Assembly (NCBI GenBank): GCA_002009975.1
Contig: MTLP01000005.1
Location: 1-50,306 of the forward strand
Reading direction: 5' to 3'
Source: Thermococcus sp. JdFR-02
GTDB taxonomy: Archaea; Methanobacteriota_B; Thermococci; Thermococcales; Thermococcaceae
Length of the DNA stretch: 50,306 nucleotides
The position numbers were made by a program, and so were the translations under genes. Positions 17,916-24,399 of the stretch are shown piece by piece. How positions within the stretch are numbered: position 1 is the stretch's first letter; each line of letters begins with the position of its first letter. Below the pieces are notes generated by a model, which was not told the origin of the DNA, did not search any database, and saw only the letters and a list, made by a program, of their open reading frames with translations.

Positions 17916-18917
17916 TTGTTAATTTTTTGGTGGTCCCGCGGCCCGGATTTGAACCGGGGACCTGCGGATCTACAGAGCACAAATTCTCCAAACAAAGGTG
18001 ACAAACTCACTTACACACCAGTCAGAGAACAATTTATCCGGTATCTCGCTAACAGACTCAGTAAAAGTACTGCTGACGACTACATTAAGTACTTGGACAA
18101 ATACTTTGGTGATGCTGTCGTCAGGAGTCCAGAAGAATTGAAGCAACTCCTCGCCAAAGCAGATAATGGGAAACCTGGAAGGTGGAATTGGTTGATTAAT
18201 GCAATTCGTGTTTTGATACGCTTTCACTTGGAGACTGGAAGAATTACTCAGGATTTTGCATTCCAACTGAAGCGGGTCTTGAAAGAAAGACCAGAAGGTG
18301 TAGATGTGCGGTTGCCTAGCGACGAAGAAGTTAGACAAGCTCTTTCCAAAGTTGAAGACGAGAGGATGCTGGTTGTCGGGTTGCTCTGTTTGTTTGGTGG
18401 TATCAGAGTAAAAGAAGCTATCAAACTAGTCAATGAGTTTGACAGGAGCAAGCTTCACATAGAAGACGGAATAGCCTACTATGAGTTGGGTTGGAGGAGA
18501 AAGAGCAAGATATCCTACTATGTCTTCATGCCAATTGAGTTAGCGGAAAGGTTAAGGAGATTCAGAGTGACGTATGATGGAGTTGGAGGATACTTTGTTA
18601 AGCGAGGTCTCCCACTGAAATACGCAAGAAAATGGTTCATAAACAAGATGATAGAAAGCGGTGTTCAGGAGAGTGTTGTGAAGTTCATGATAGGTCATAG
18701 CCAAGGTGGTGACATCTTAGCAACCCATTACATCAACCTCTTTCACCAGGCAAGAAAAGCTTACAAAGAGAATGTGGAGAGGCTAAAACAAGCCCTTGAT
18801 TTTCCCACCATTCTTGCCTCTTACAACCAGCACTCAATGACAAAAAACCGTGAAGAAACAAAGGTTACCAGTACTCCAATCCCCTCAAGAACTCTAGTTG
18901 CCTATCAATGTCCCTGA
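17916..18917 (+). CDS. SSV-type integrase, C-terminal part (int(C)) with tyrosine recombinase domain
   Basis: The element-specific part starts at 17976 (313 residues); upstream codons come from attL. Catalytic residues of archaeal tyrosine recombinases are visible: Arg I in LFGGIRVKEAI, Lys in WRRKSKISYY, the KxxR box as KYARKWF (in place of HxxR), GHSQGGD, and the nucleophile Tyr in ATHYINL. An N-terminal core-binding (SAM-like) domain covers YLANRLSKSTADDYIKYL. Integration has cut it from its promoter and first 57 codons, so it should be silent until excision. The last 53 bp overlap a convergent gene. Confidence 0.92.
   Translation: MLIFWWSRGPDLNRGPADLQSTNSPNKGDKLTYTPVREQFIRYLANRLSKSTADDYIKYLDKYFGDAVVRSPEELKQLLAKADNGKPGRWNWLINAIRVLIRFHLETGRITQDFAFQLKRVLKERPEGVDVRLPSDEEVRQALSKVEDERMLVVGLLCLFGGIRVKEAIKLVNEFDRSKLHIEDGIAYYELGWRRKSKISYYVFMPIELAERLRRFRVTYDGVGGYFVKRGLPLKYARKWFINKMIESGVQESVVKFMIGHSQGGDILATHYINLFHQARKAYKENVERLKQALDFPTILASYNQHSMTKNREETKVTSTPIPSRTLVAYQCP
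17925..17975 (-). repeat. attL: 51-bp direct repeat, copy of the 3' half of tRNA-Tyr
   Basis: The 51 bp are identical to 26457-26507. They include the 3' 45 nt of tRNA-Tyr (17931-17975, CCA to anticodon loop) but no 5' half, so this is a tRNA fragment and not a gene. The repeat marks the left edge of the integrated element and encodes residues in the split integrase reading frame on the plus strand. Confidence 0.93.
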
Positions 18918-19083
18918 TTTCAGCGTCGATAAATTTTATTTCCTGAATAAGCCTCCTCCTCTCCTCTAGCAGTTTTTGCCTCTGTTTTTCCAGTTTTTCA
19001 ATCTTTCTGAAGTATGCACTGGTCTGGCGGACTTCATCAAGAGCACTTCTGGCAACTTTCCTCCCAAAGAGTAATCTCAACAT
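18865..19083 (-). CDS. Small coiled-coil protein of the integrated element
   Basis: The 72-residue protein starts at ATG 19083, with GGTGG just upstream. About residues 25-65 are a charged heptad-like region (KIEKLEKQRQKLLEERRRL and the following segment) expected to form a coiled coil. There is no signal peptide and no enzymatic motif. It lies directly downstream of the small membrane protein on the same strand, 40 bp away, suggesting one transcript and perhaps one function, for example a membrane-associated scaffold. The function is unknown. Confidence 0.7.
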   Translation of the reverse strand: MLRLLFGRKVARSALDEVRQTSAYFRKIEKLEKQRQKLLEERRRLIQEIKFIDAEIRDIDRQLEFLRGLEYW

Positions 19084-19123
19084 CTTGACCACCTAAAAAA
19101 GAAAGTTTCAAGGGGAGAGGAGT

Positions 19124-19444
19124 TCACTGCCTCTGATAATAGCCTGCTCCCCCGAATTGCTGAACGACATTCCACAAGGCGTAGATAATCATTATCAAGA
19201 AGAACAGTAGGATTACTGTTGCTCCTATGCTCATAGCGTTGTTCAAGGGCTGGAAGACTCCACCAAAGACTGGAAGTGTGGTAATGTCTGTGACGTTTAT
19301 GTTGTCCAATGTAACTTTTGCTGTGTATCCTAGGAAGATAAAGGTCAATGACAAAATCCCAATATACATCATAGCACGTCCTGCTATTTCAATGTCGGTA
19401 AAGGCACTGTCTTTACTCAAGAGCCACTTCAAAAACACTATCAC
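19124..19444 (-). CDS. Small two-TM membrane protein of the integrated element (candidate coat protein)
   Basis: The 106-residue protein starts at GTG 19444 with a strong GGAGGTGG upstream. Hydrophobic helices lie at about 24-42 and 70-93, separated by a polar, Asn/Thr-rich linker (VTLDNINVTDITTLPVFGG), with a Gly/Tyr/Gln tail. Major capsid proteins of archaeal spindle-shaped viruses are about this size with two hydrophobic helices, and a helix-linker-helix layout resembles SSV1 VP3. That is only a shape resemblance. It could equally be a plasmid membrane protein. It is the first gene of a leftward transcript. Confidence 0.7.
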   Translation of the reverse strand: MIVFLKWLLSKDSAFTDIEIAGRAMMYIGILSLTFIFLGYTAKVTLDNINVTDITTLPVFGGVFQPLNNAMSIGATVILLFFLIMIIYALWNVVQQFGGAGYYQRQ

Positions 19445-19796
19445 TTTTCACCACCTCCTAAGGTTGTTGTGGTTGTAGGGGGAGGACAGGGACAGAGAAT
19501 TGTCCCCTCCTCCCAATATTCACTAAATTTTCAATCTTTACAGGATTTTTGGACGGTTTTCATAGTGTTTTAGACGGAGAAACACTATCATAGCCCTCTG
19601 TTTCTTGTCATTGTCGTCAGTGTCTAGTCAGAAATCTTAACATTCAGAGTGAAAGTTAAAAGTTCTTACCAGGCTTTTCTTAACTTTCAAACTGATATCT
19701 AGCGAATGTTAAGAAAACAGAGAGCTGAAAACCGTCCAAAAAGTTTACTAACAGTAAGTAGGACTTAATATCAGTAAAGGGCGGAGGTGAAACGAG
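19445..19796. other. Non-coding region with nested inverted repeats (candidate origin and divergent promoter region)
   Basis: This gap of 352 bp separates leftward and rightward genes of the element. It holds four inverted-repeat pairs: TTTTTGGACGGTTTTCA (19546-19562) with its complement at 19726-19742; ATAGTGTTT (19562-19570) with 19580-19588; TCTTAACATTC (19635-19645) with 19704-19714; and TGAAAGTTAA (19650-19659) with 19680-19689. The third and fourth pairs are nested inside the first. Such symmetry is usual at replication origins or operator arrays. No coding frame is convincing here. Confidence 0.6.
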
Positions 19797-19967
19797 ATGG
19801 GGAAGGAAGAAGAAATCAAACGACTTGTAAGGGACTTGAAAACCAACCTCTACAGTATCCGAGCGACAAAGGTGTCAAAGTACTGGAAAGGTGTTGGAAG
19901 GAATGTCGAGGAGGCTATCAACCTTGTTGAGACCTTAGAGAAAGAGTTAGGAGGTGAGAACAAATGA
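19797..19967 (+). CDS. 56-residue hypothetical protein, first gene of the element's rightward operon
   Basis: ATG 19797 follows GGCGGAGGTG and reads MGKEEEIKRLVRDLKTNLYS onward to GGENK, then TGA at 19965-19967. The last codons overlap the ATG of the next gene (ATGA), so the two are translationally coupled. The protein is charged and probably all helical, with no motif I recognise. Its position at the head of the operon next to the inverted-repeat region would suit a DNA-binding or copy-control protein, but that is only positional. Confidence 0.7.
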   Translation: MGKEEEIKRLVRDLKTNLYSIRATKVSKYWKGVGRNVEEAINLVETLEKELGGENK

Positions 19968-20203
19968 AGCCAAGATTACAGTTCGAGAAGTACCTAGGAG
20001 CCAAGGTCAGCATAAAAATGGATGATGGCAATGTGTTTGTTGGCACTCTTGAGAATGAGGATTGGCAATTCTTGCACCTCACTAATTGCAAAGTGAAGAC
20101 ACCCAAAAGCAGAAAATTCACCAGCAGACCTGCTGCAGTGGTGAGAAAGTTGTTCATACAGAACTTGGTTGTCCTTGAAGATTCAAGAGGTGAGGCGAGA
20201 TGA
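19964..20203 (+). CDS. LSm/Sm-like protein 1 of the integrated element
   Basis: The 79-residue protein has the Sm-fold pattern. Sm1-like strands are GAKVSIKMDDGNVFVGTLEN with a following NEDWQFLHLTNC, and then a basic loop and a final strand pair (RKLFIQNLVVLE) equivalent to Sm2. Sm proteins form rings that bind RNA. The start ATG overlaps the preceding stop, and its own stop overlaps the next start (ATGA), so three genes are coupled. The family assignment comes from pattern only and needs profile search. An unrelated small beta-barrel remains possible. Confidence 0.65.
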   Translation: MKPRLQFEKYLGAKVSIKMDDGNVFVGTLENEDWQFLHLTNCKVKTPKSRKFTSRPAAVVRKLFIQNLVVLEDSRGEAR

Positions 20204-20463
20204 GCACTAACTGGGCTGAGTTTAGCCACTTCTGGCGAAAGAAAGTCATTGTCATGGACAGGTCTAAGAAAACCACGTATGTTGGGAAACTTGTTCAGGA
20301 GACCAATCAGTTTATCACACTTAAGGACGCTAAGGTTGTAGTTAACGGCAGGGCGAAGGAGTCAGAATATCTAGCAATTTGGAAAGGAAGAATTGCTGTT
20401 ATTAAGTTGGCAGAACAACAACCAGGAGAAGGTGAGGACAATGCAAACACCAAAAATCCCTAA
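20200..20463 (+). CDS. LSm/Sm-like protein 2 of the integrated element
   Basis: The 87-residue protein repeats the pattern of its upstream neighbour: FWRKKVIVMDRSKKTTYVGKL as the first strands, TNQFITLKDAKV as the third, and YLAIWKGRIAVIKL as the closing pair, then a disordered acidic tail (EQQPGEGEDNANTKNP). It is divergent in sequence from protein 1, so the two are not a recent duplication. The start ATG overlaps the preceding stop. The stop lies inside the next gene's 5' end. Role unknown; RNA binding is the family expectation. Confidence 0.6.
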   Translation: MSTNWAEFSHFWRKKVIVMDRSKKTTYVGKLVQETNQFITLKDAKVVVNGRAKESEYLAIWKGRIAVIKLAEQQPGEGEDNANTKNP

Positions 20464-20809
20464 ACCTGAAGGCCCGTATTACTCTCCACGGGAAATAGCC
20501 AAGATTCTTGGCACTTCGGTTGACGCCATTTACGTCTGGATAGAACAGGGGAGAGTTGCAACACTGAAAATACACTATGGGATGAGAGTGTATCATTGGA
20601 TACCGAAAGAAGAAGTTAAAAGGCTCAAGAAGGAGAAACCTCCAAAAGACAGAGTGTTAAGTACTCGTGAAGCCGCTGAAATTCTTGGCGTTAGACAGGA
20701 AGACGTGGTGCAGCTTATTCATTCCGGCAAACTCAGAGGCATCAAAGTAGGATTGTACTGGAAGATACCTGAAAGTGAAGTCTTGAGGTTGAAACAAACA
20801 GAGGGATAA
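20441..20809 (+). CDS. Double excisionase/MerR-type helix-turn-helix protein
   Basis: The start is ATG 20441 with GGTGAGGAC upstream, overlapping the end of the LSm-like gene. The 122 residues contain two tandem winged-helix domains of the excisionase (HTH_17/MerR-like) type. One is YYSPREIAKILGTSVDAIYV with VYHWIPKEEVKRL; the other is VLSTREAAEILGVRQEDVVQ with YWKIPESEVLRL. Such domains bind DNA as recombination directionality factors or regulators. With two more genes of this type nearby the element devotes unusual space to them. Confidence 0.85.
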   Translation: MQTPKIPKPEGPYYSPREIAKILGTSVDAIYVWIEQGRVATLKIHYGMRVYHWIPKEEVKRLKKEKPPKDRVLSTREAAEILGVRQEDVVQLIHSGKLRGIKVGLYWKIPESEVLRLKQTEG

Positions 20810-20843
20810 GCACTTGAAAAAGAAAAGTTGGAGGGAGACAGAC

Positions 20844-21113
20844 ATGGCAGCACTCCTCTACGCCTTTCAAGGAAATGAGATTGCCATAGAGTATGACCCC
20901 AATAAGATGTTTGCCTTTCCACATACAAAGGCATTTTGGTACACTCCCGAAATCCCAGAAACCGACAGATTGTCCTGTTCCTCTCAAAAGCCCACAGCAT
21001 CTCCCTTCTTTGGGTTTTTGAAAAACAACAAGGAGACAGGAGGACTTGTGGAACAACCGGTGAACATGGCTTCTTTTTCTACCCCTTTGTTTTCTTGCCA
21101 GATTTTGGTATGA
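20844..21113 (+). CDS. Hypothetical protein, possibly frameshifted
   Basis: ATG 20844 follows GGAGGGAGA and opens an 89-residue frame (MAALLYAFQGNEIAIEYDPN at the start) with no recognised domain. From about 20975 on, a different frame, shifted by -1 and open to 21154, looks more protein-like (QIVLFLSKAHSISLLWVFEK, then EHGFFFYPFVFLPDFG). The residues in the annotated frame are Ser/Pro/Cys-rich instead. This suggests a frameshift, real or from sequencing, and a native protein of about 103 residues ending at 21154. I keep the unshifted frame as written. Confidence 0.5.
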   Translation: MAALLYAFQGNEIAIEYDPNKMFAFPHTKAFWYTPEIPETDRLSCSSQKPTASPFFGFLKNNKETGGLVEQPVNMASFSTPLFSCQILV

Positions 21114-21168
21114 ACAACCAGACCTCTACAGTTAAGATTTTGGAAGTTTGCTAAGGGTGGTGGTGAAG

Positions 21169-21390
21169 ATGGGGAGGCAGTATTTCACCATTAAAGAGTT
21201 CGCCAAAGCGTTCATGACGTCTGAAGGAGAAGTACTATGGGCAATCACATGGGGCAAAATCAAGGCAGAGAAAGTGGATGGTAAGCTCATGATTCCGAGG
21301 AGCGAGATACTCAGATTACTAAGAAAGGTGAATCCCAACCTAACTGACAAAGACTTGGACATCTGGGAAGAAGCAAACTTTGGGAAATGA
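21169..21390 (+). CDS. Small excisionase-type DNA-binding protein
   Basis: The start is ATG 21169, after GGTGGTGGTG. The 73 residues form one winged-helix domain of the excisionase type: YFTIKEFAKAFMTSEGEVLW as the recognition part and GKLMIPRSEILRLL as the wing and last helix, with a short acidic tail. It could regulate transcription of the element or act as the directionality factor for excision. It is related in pattern to the proteins at 20441-20809 and 21490-21714. Confidence 0.75.
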   Translation: MGRQYFTIKEFAKAFMTSEGEVLWAITWGKIKAEKVDGKLMIPRSEILRLLRKVNPNLTDKDLDIWEEANFGK

Positions 21391-21489
21391 TAAGCCTCTC
21401 CTGTTCTTTCTTTTTCTTGGTAGGCTGGTGAAAACACTCCAAAAAGTATATGTAATGAGATAAAGAGATAAAGATTTGAGGGAGGAAGC

Positions 21490-21714
21490 ATGCAGAAGAA
21501 GGAGTACTATACAACTGGAGATGTTGCAAGATTGTCAGGCTACCACTACACTACTGTCCAGCTTTGGATTCAAACAGGAAAGATAGAAGCAAAGAAAATC
21601 GGTGGCTGGTGGAGAATACCCAGAAGTGAAGTTATCAAGATTCTCAAAGAGAAACTTGGCTTAACTAATGAGGAAGTCAAAAAGCTCCTAGGTCAAGAGG
21701 AAGTAAAAAACTAA
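21490..21714 (+). CDS. Small excisionase-type DNA-binding protein
   Basis: The 74-residue protein has the classic excisionase-like fold in sequence: YYTTGDVARLSGYHYTTVQL, WIQTGKIEAKKIGGWWRIPR and SEVIKILKEKLG, then a short helical tail. GAGGGAGGAAGC precedes the ATG. It is preceded by 99 bp without a gene that contains AAAAGTATATGTAATG (about 21443), which could supply a local promoter, so it may be expressed separately. It is the best match of the four domains to the Xis/HTH_17 profile. Confidence 0.82.
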   Translation: MQKKEYYTTGDVARLSGYHYTTVQLWIQTGKIEAKKIGGWWRIPRSEVIKILKEKLGLTNEEVKKLLGQEEVKN

Positions 21715-21734
21715 AACAGAAAAGGTGAGACCAG

Positions 21735-23591
21735 ATGACCAAGAGCACAGCCCCCAATAGTGGATATGCTGGAACTCCTACAAAGGGTTTATGGAGGGTT
21801 CCGGTAACTGTCTACCGAGCACCAGCAGGTTCAGGGAAAACTACTTACATGGCAAGGCAAGTGAAAGAATGGTGGAAGAAGAATCCAATAAACCGGAAAA
21901 TTGTACTCATCCTTTCTGATAATCACAAAAGTCTTGAAGAAGTTGAGAGGAAACTAATTGAAGCTGGTATTGACCCTAAGCTCATTTTCCACTACTATGG
22001 ACACTCCCAACTGTGCCCTGTTGTTCACTTGAAAAACTTCAGACCAGTCATTGCTTGTAGCATCTGCGAGAAGTTCTATCCGCAAACTGCCCAAAACTGC
22101 CTGTACAAAGAGAGAGTTGAGAAGTTTAGGAGAGGTCACTACAAAATCCTCATAGCTCCTTTTGAAGTCATAAACAACAGAACCTTCAGAGAGATTCAGG
22201 ACAGAATAGCATTCATCTGGATTGAAGAAGACCCTTTCAAAACAAGACCACTGAAAGAGCCAACACCTCAAGTAATTGCAGGGCAATCAAAAATCTACGG
22301 CAGAATGCTTACAGAAGATGACTACATCAACAGAGCTACTGAAATTGAAAAGAAGATAGTGGAAATTTTGTTTCCTTCCAATCTTGACCCTCAAGAAGTA
22401 CCTGCTAGAGCAGTCCTCTTAGCTCAAATCTTCAATCCATCACCAAGAGAGATAGGGTACTACTACAAAATGAAACAAGCAGGTCTTAGTACTTGGCTAA
22501 TCAAACAGTGGTACATCCTTGACGTCATTGAAATTGCAAAATCAAACCAAGCTCCAATCTACATAACTAACGCTTCATTTGACATGAACAAGTGGCTAAA
22601 TGTAGATGTTATTTACTTTGCCATTCATGGAGAGCGCCTCCCAGTAAACCTCACAATTGACAACACTATTTTCTTTAATCCTAGCCCATCTCCCAACATG
22701 ATTGTAAGACTACATTTTGAGGCTTGGTATCCTAGAAACTCCTTCAACAACAGAAGAACAGTGAAGGAAATTGCAAAAGAGATAGTGATTCTTGCTAGTA
22801 AGTTCAAACAGCCAGTTATTCCGGTTATCACTTTCAAGACTCTTGCTGATACCCTGAAAGCTGAGATAGAGAATGAAATCTCCAAGATAAGAATGAAGGA
22901 AGGCAAAGAACTCAAACACTACAATGCTGAGGTCAAGGTCATGACATTTGGAAGTTTGAAGACAAGAAATGACTTTGAAGACTACAAAGTTGGATTCATT
23001 GTCGGCAGTTACAACATTGGGAAAGAGAGCTTGAAAAAAGCGATTGAAAAAGAGCGTGGTCCAGTATTCGATGATAAGGACTTTGAAACAACAAAAGTGC
23101 CAGGACTTGGTTACATCTACACGAATGCTGAGATTGAGGAATTCAGACAAGCGGAAGAAGATGAGGAGCAGTATCAAGCAATCATGAGGTTCAGACCTAA
23201 GAAAAAGCCTACTCTTGTTTTCATCTGGGGCAGAGTTCCCGAGAGAGCTATAAAAGAGTTCAACAGGTATGTCGAAGAAGATAGTGCACTAACTTTCATC
23301 ACAACTTGGCTCAGCCCAAGAAAAAGAAAACTCCTCAAACCCTACATCACAGAATTCACACTGGATGACTTGGTGAAAGTTGGTGAGGCTTATCTCCTCG
23401 ACAGGAAAAACAAAGGGGCAAAGAAAGTTGCAGTTTCAGAGGTCAGGAAATTCTTGGTCAGGCACTTCAAGGTTGACAACAAGAAAATCAACAGAGCTAT
23501 GAGAACACTGAAAGAGAAGTATAGGGTAGAGCAGGTCAAGAAAGGAAAAACTTACAAGGAGTTTTTTGACCTCTCCGACTCAAAGAATTAG
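21735..23591 (+). CDS. Large P-loop protein, candidate Fe-S helicase or replication protein
   Basis: The 618-residue protein has a Walker A motif (RAPAGSGKTTYMA, residues 28-40) and a probable Walker B (IAFIWIEEDPF, near 158-168). Between them are four cysteines, C94, C108, C111 and C122. The 13- and 2-residue spacing of the first three resembles the Fe-S cysteines of XPD-type helicases. A charged central part and a C-terminal winged-helix-like region (EVRKFLVRHFKVDNKKINRA) follow. It is the largest gene of the element, so a replication role is the natural guess. Family membership is uncertain. Confidence 0.65.
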   Translation: MTKSTAPNSGYAGTPTKGLWRVPVTVYRAPAGSGKTTYMARQVKEWWKKNPINRKIVLILSDNHKSLEEVERKLIEAGIDPKLIFHYYGHSQLCPVVHLKNFRPVIACSICEKFYPQTAQNCLYKERVEKFRRGHYKILIAPFEVINNRTFREIQDRIAFIWIEEDPFKTRPLKEPTPQVIAGQSKIYGRMLTEDDYINRATEIEKKIVEILFPSNLDPQEVPARAVLLAQIFNPSPREIGYYYKMKQAGLSTWLIKQWYILDVIEIAKSNQAPIYITNASFDMNKWLNVDVIYFAIHGERLPVNLTIDNTIFFNPSPSPNMIVRLHFEAWYPRNSFNNRRTVKEIAKEIVILASKFKQPVIPVITFKTLADTLKAEIENEISKIRMKEGKELKHYNAEVKVMTFGSLKTRNDFEDYKVGFIVGSYNIGKESLKKAIEKERGPVFDDKDFETTKVPGLGYIYTNAEIEEFRQAEEDEEQYQAIMRFRPKKKPTLVFIWGRVPERAIKEFNRYVEEDSALTFITTWLSPRKRKLLKPYITEFTLDDLVKVGEAYLLDRKNKGAKKVAVSEVRKFLVRHFKVDNKKINRAMRTLKEKYRVEQVKKGKTYKEFFDLSDSKN

Positions 23592-23785
23592 CAATATGCG
23601 TTAATCTCTTCTATCTACCGAGTTCAACTTGATTGCTTGGTTTTCTGGCAACTTTGTTTCCAAAGATGCTTAAAATAATAATAATGTAACAACAATCTTT
23701 TTCGTTGTCCTCCACCACTCCTAGCATACTCCTTCTTTTCCTAGAAAGAAGAGATTTCCTCCTGACCTAACGCATATTGCTAATT
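23587..23785. repeat. 18-bp perfect inverted repeat enclosing 163 bp, with an inner inverted repeat
   Basis: AATTAGCAATATGCGTTA at 23587-23604 is matched by its reverse complement at 23768-23785. Immediately inside, ATCTCTTCT (23605-23613) is matched by AGAAGAGAT (23747-23755). The interior has an AATAATAATAAT run near 23671 and a pyrimidine-rich plus strand. The left arm overlaps the stop of the large P-loop gene. It may be an origin, a partition or resolution site, or a structured RNA; nothing in it codes convincingly. Confidence 0.6.
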
Positions 23786-24046
23786 TTTTGCCCTATACTC
23801 CTCACACAGAAAACTCACAAACATAATTTTCGTCAGTGAGGTGGAAAGCTGTGGGGGATGTTGAAATCCTTTCCAAACTTCCGACTTTGATTTCAACAAG
23901 ACTCTATTATTATATAGTATGGCAGAAATCAAACATACCAGAAAATAGCCTCCTCTTCACAAGCACCAAGAAAACTTCCGCACTGACGAATATTATGTTT
24001 TGCCAAACTGTAGTCCTGATAAGAAAGCTGTTGGGAGGTGGTTTGT
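23786..24046. other. Stretch without a convincing gene
   Basis: Together with the inverted-repeat region this makes about 455 bp between the large P-loop gene and the third LSm-like gene. A 72-codon frame from GTG 23836 exists but has no ribosome binding site, looks un-protein-like and overlaps the next gene's start region. A TATTATATAG segment at about 23907-23916 could be a TATA box, which would place a start of transcription near 23940 for the LSm-like gene. Confidence 0.4.
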
Positions 24047-24241
24047 TTGTTTGACTACTTGATAAACAGTTTAGTTGGGAAGAAAGTTCTTATTAAGACT
24101 ATCAAAGACATCACTATCAAGGGTGTCCTCAGAGACTACTCTCCAGATTTCCTTTGGATTCAGGATGCAGTGATGGGAGGAGTTTATGTCGGAACTGTCT
24201 TTGTGCCAAGAAACACAGTTATTGACATTCTTCCAGTCTGA
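24047..24241 (+). CDS. LSm/Sm-like protein 3 of the integrated element
   Basis: I start at TTG 24047, since GGGAGGTGG lies 6-14 bp upstream and a GTG at 24038 would overlap it. The 64 residues again fit the Sm fold: LVGKKVLIKTIKDITIKGVL as the first strands, SPDFLWIQDAVMGG as strand 3, and VPRNTVIDILPV as the closing pair. It lies apart from the other two LSm-like genes, after a non-coding region. The three share the fold pattern but little sequence. Confidence 0.6.
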   Translation: MFDYLINSLVGKKVLIKTIKDITIKGVLRDYSPDFLWIQDAVMGGVYVGTVFVPRNTVIDILPV

Positions 24242-24399
24242 TTCTCTTTTGTTCCACTCTTCCAATCTCAGCTGATGCTTTCTTTCCTCAGTTTTCCCCA
24301 CATTTTCTCCTGTTTTCACTCTACCAGTAATCTACCCTCTCCCCCTCCAAAAAGTAGATGTAGAACTTCCAATTAACAATTTTACACAGAGGGAGAGGG

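Noticed and set aside
17931-17975. A tRNA-like sequence at the left edge of the integrated element.
   Set aside because: It lacks the 5' half of the tRNA, so it is the attL copy of the tRNA-Tyr 3' half and not a gene.
23836-24054. A 72-codon frame before the third LSm-like gene.
   Set aside because: It has no ribosome binding site, an unconvincing composition, and overlaps the start of the better-supported gene.
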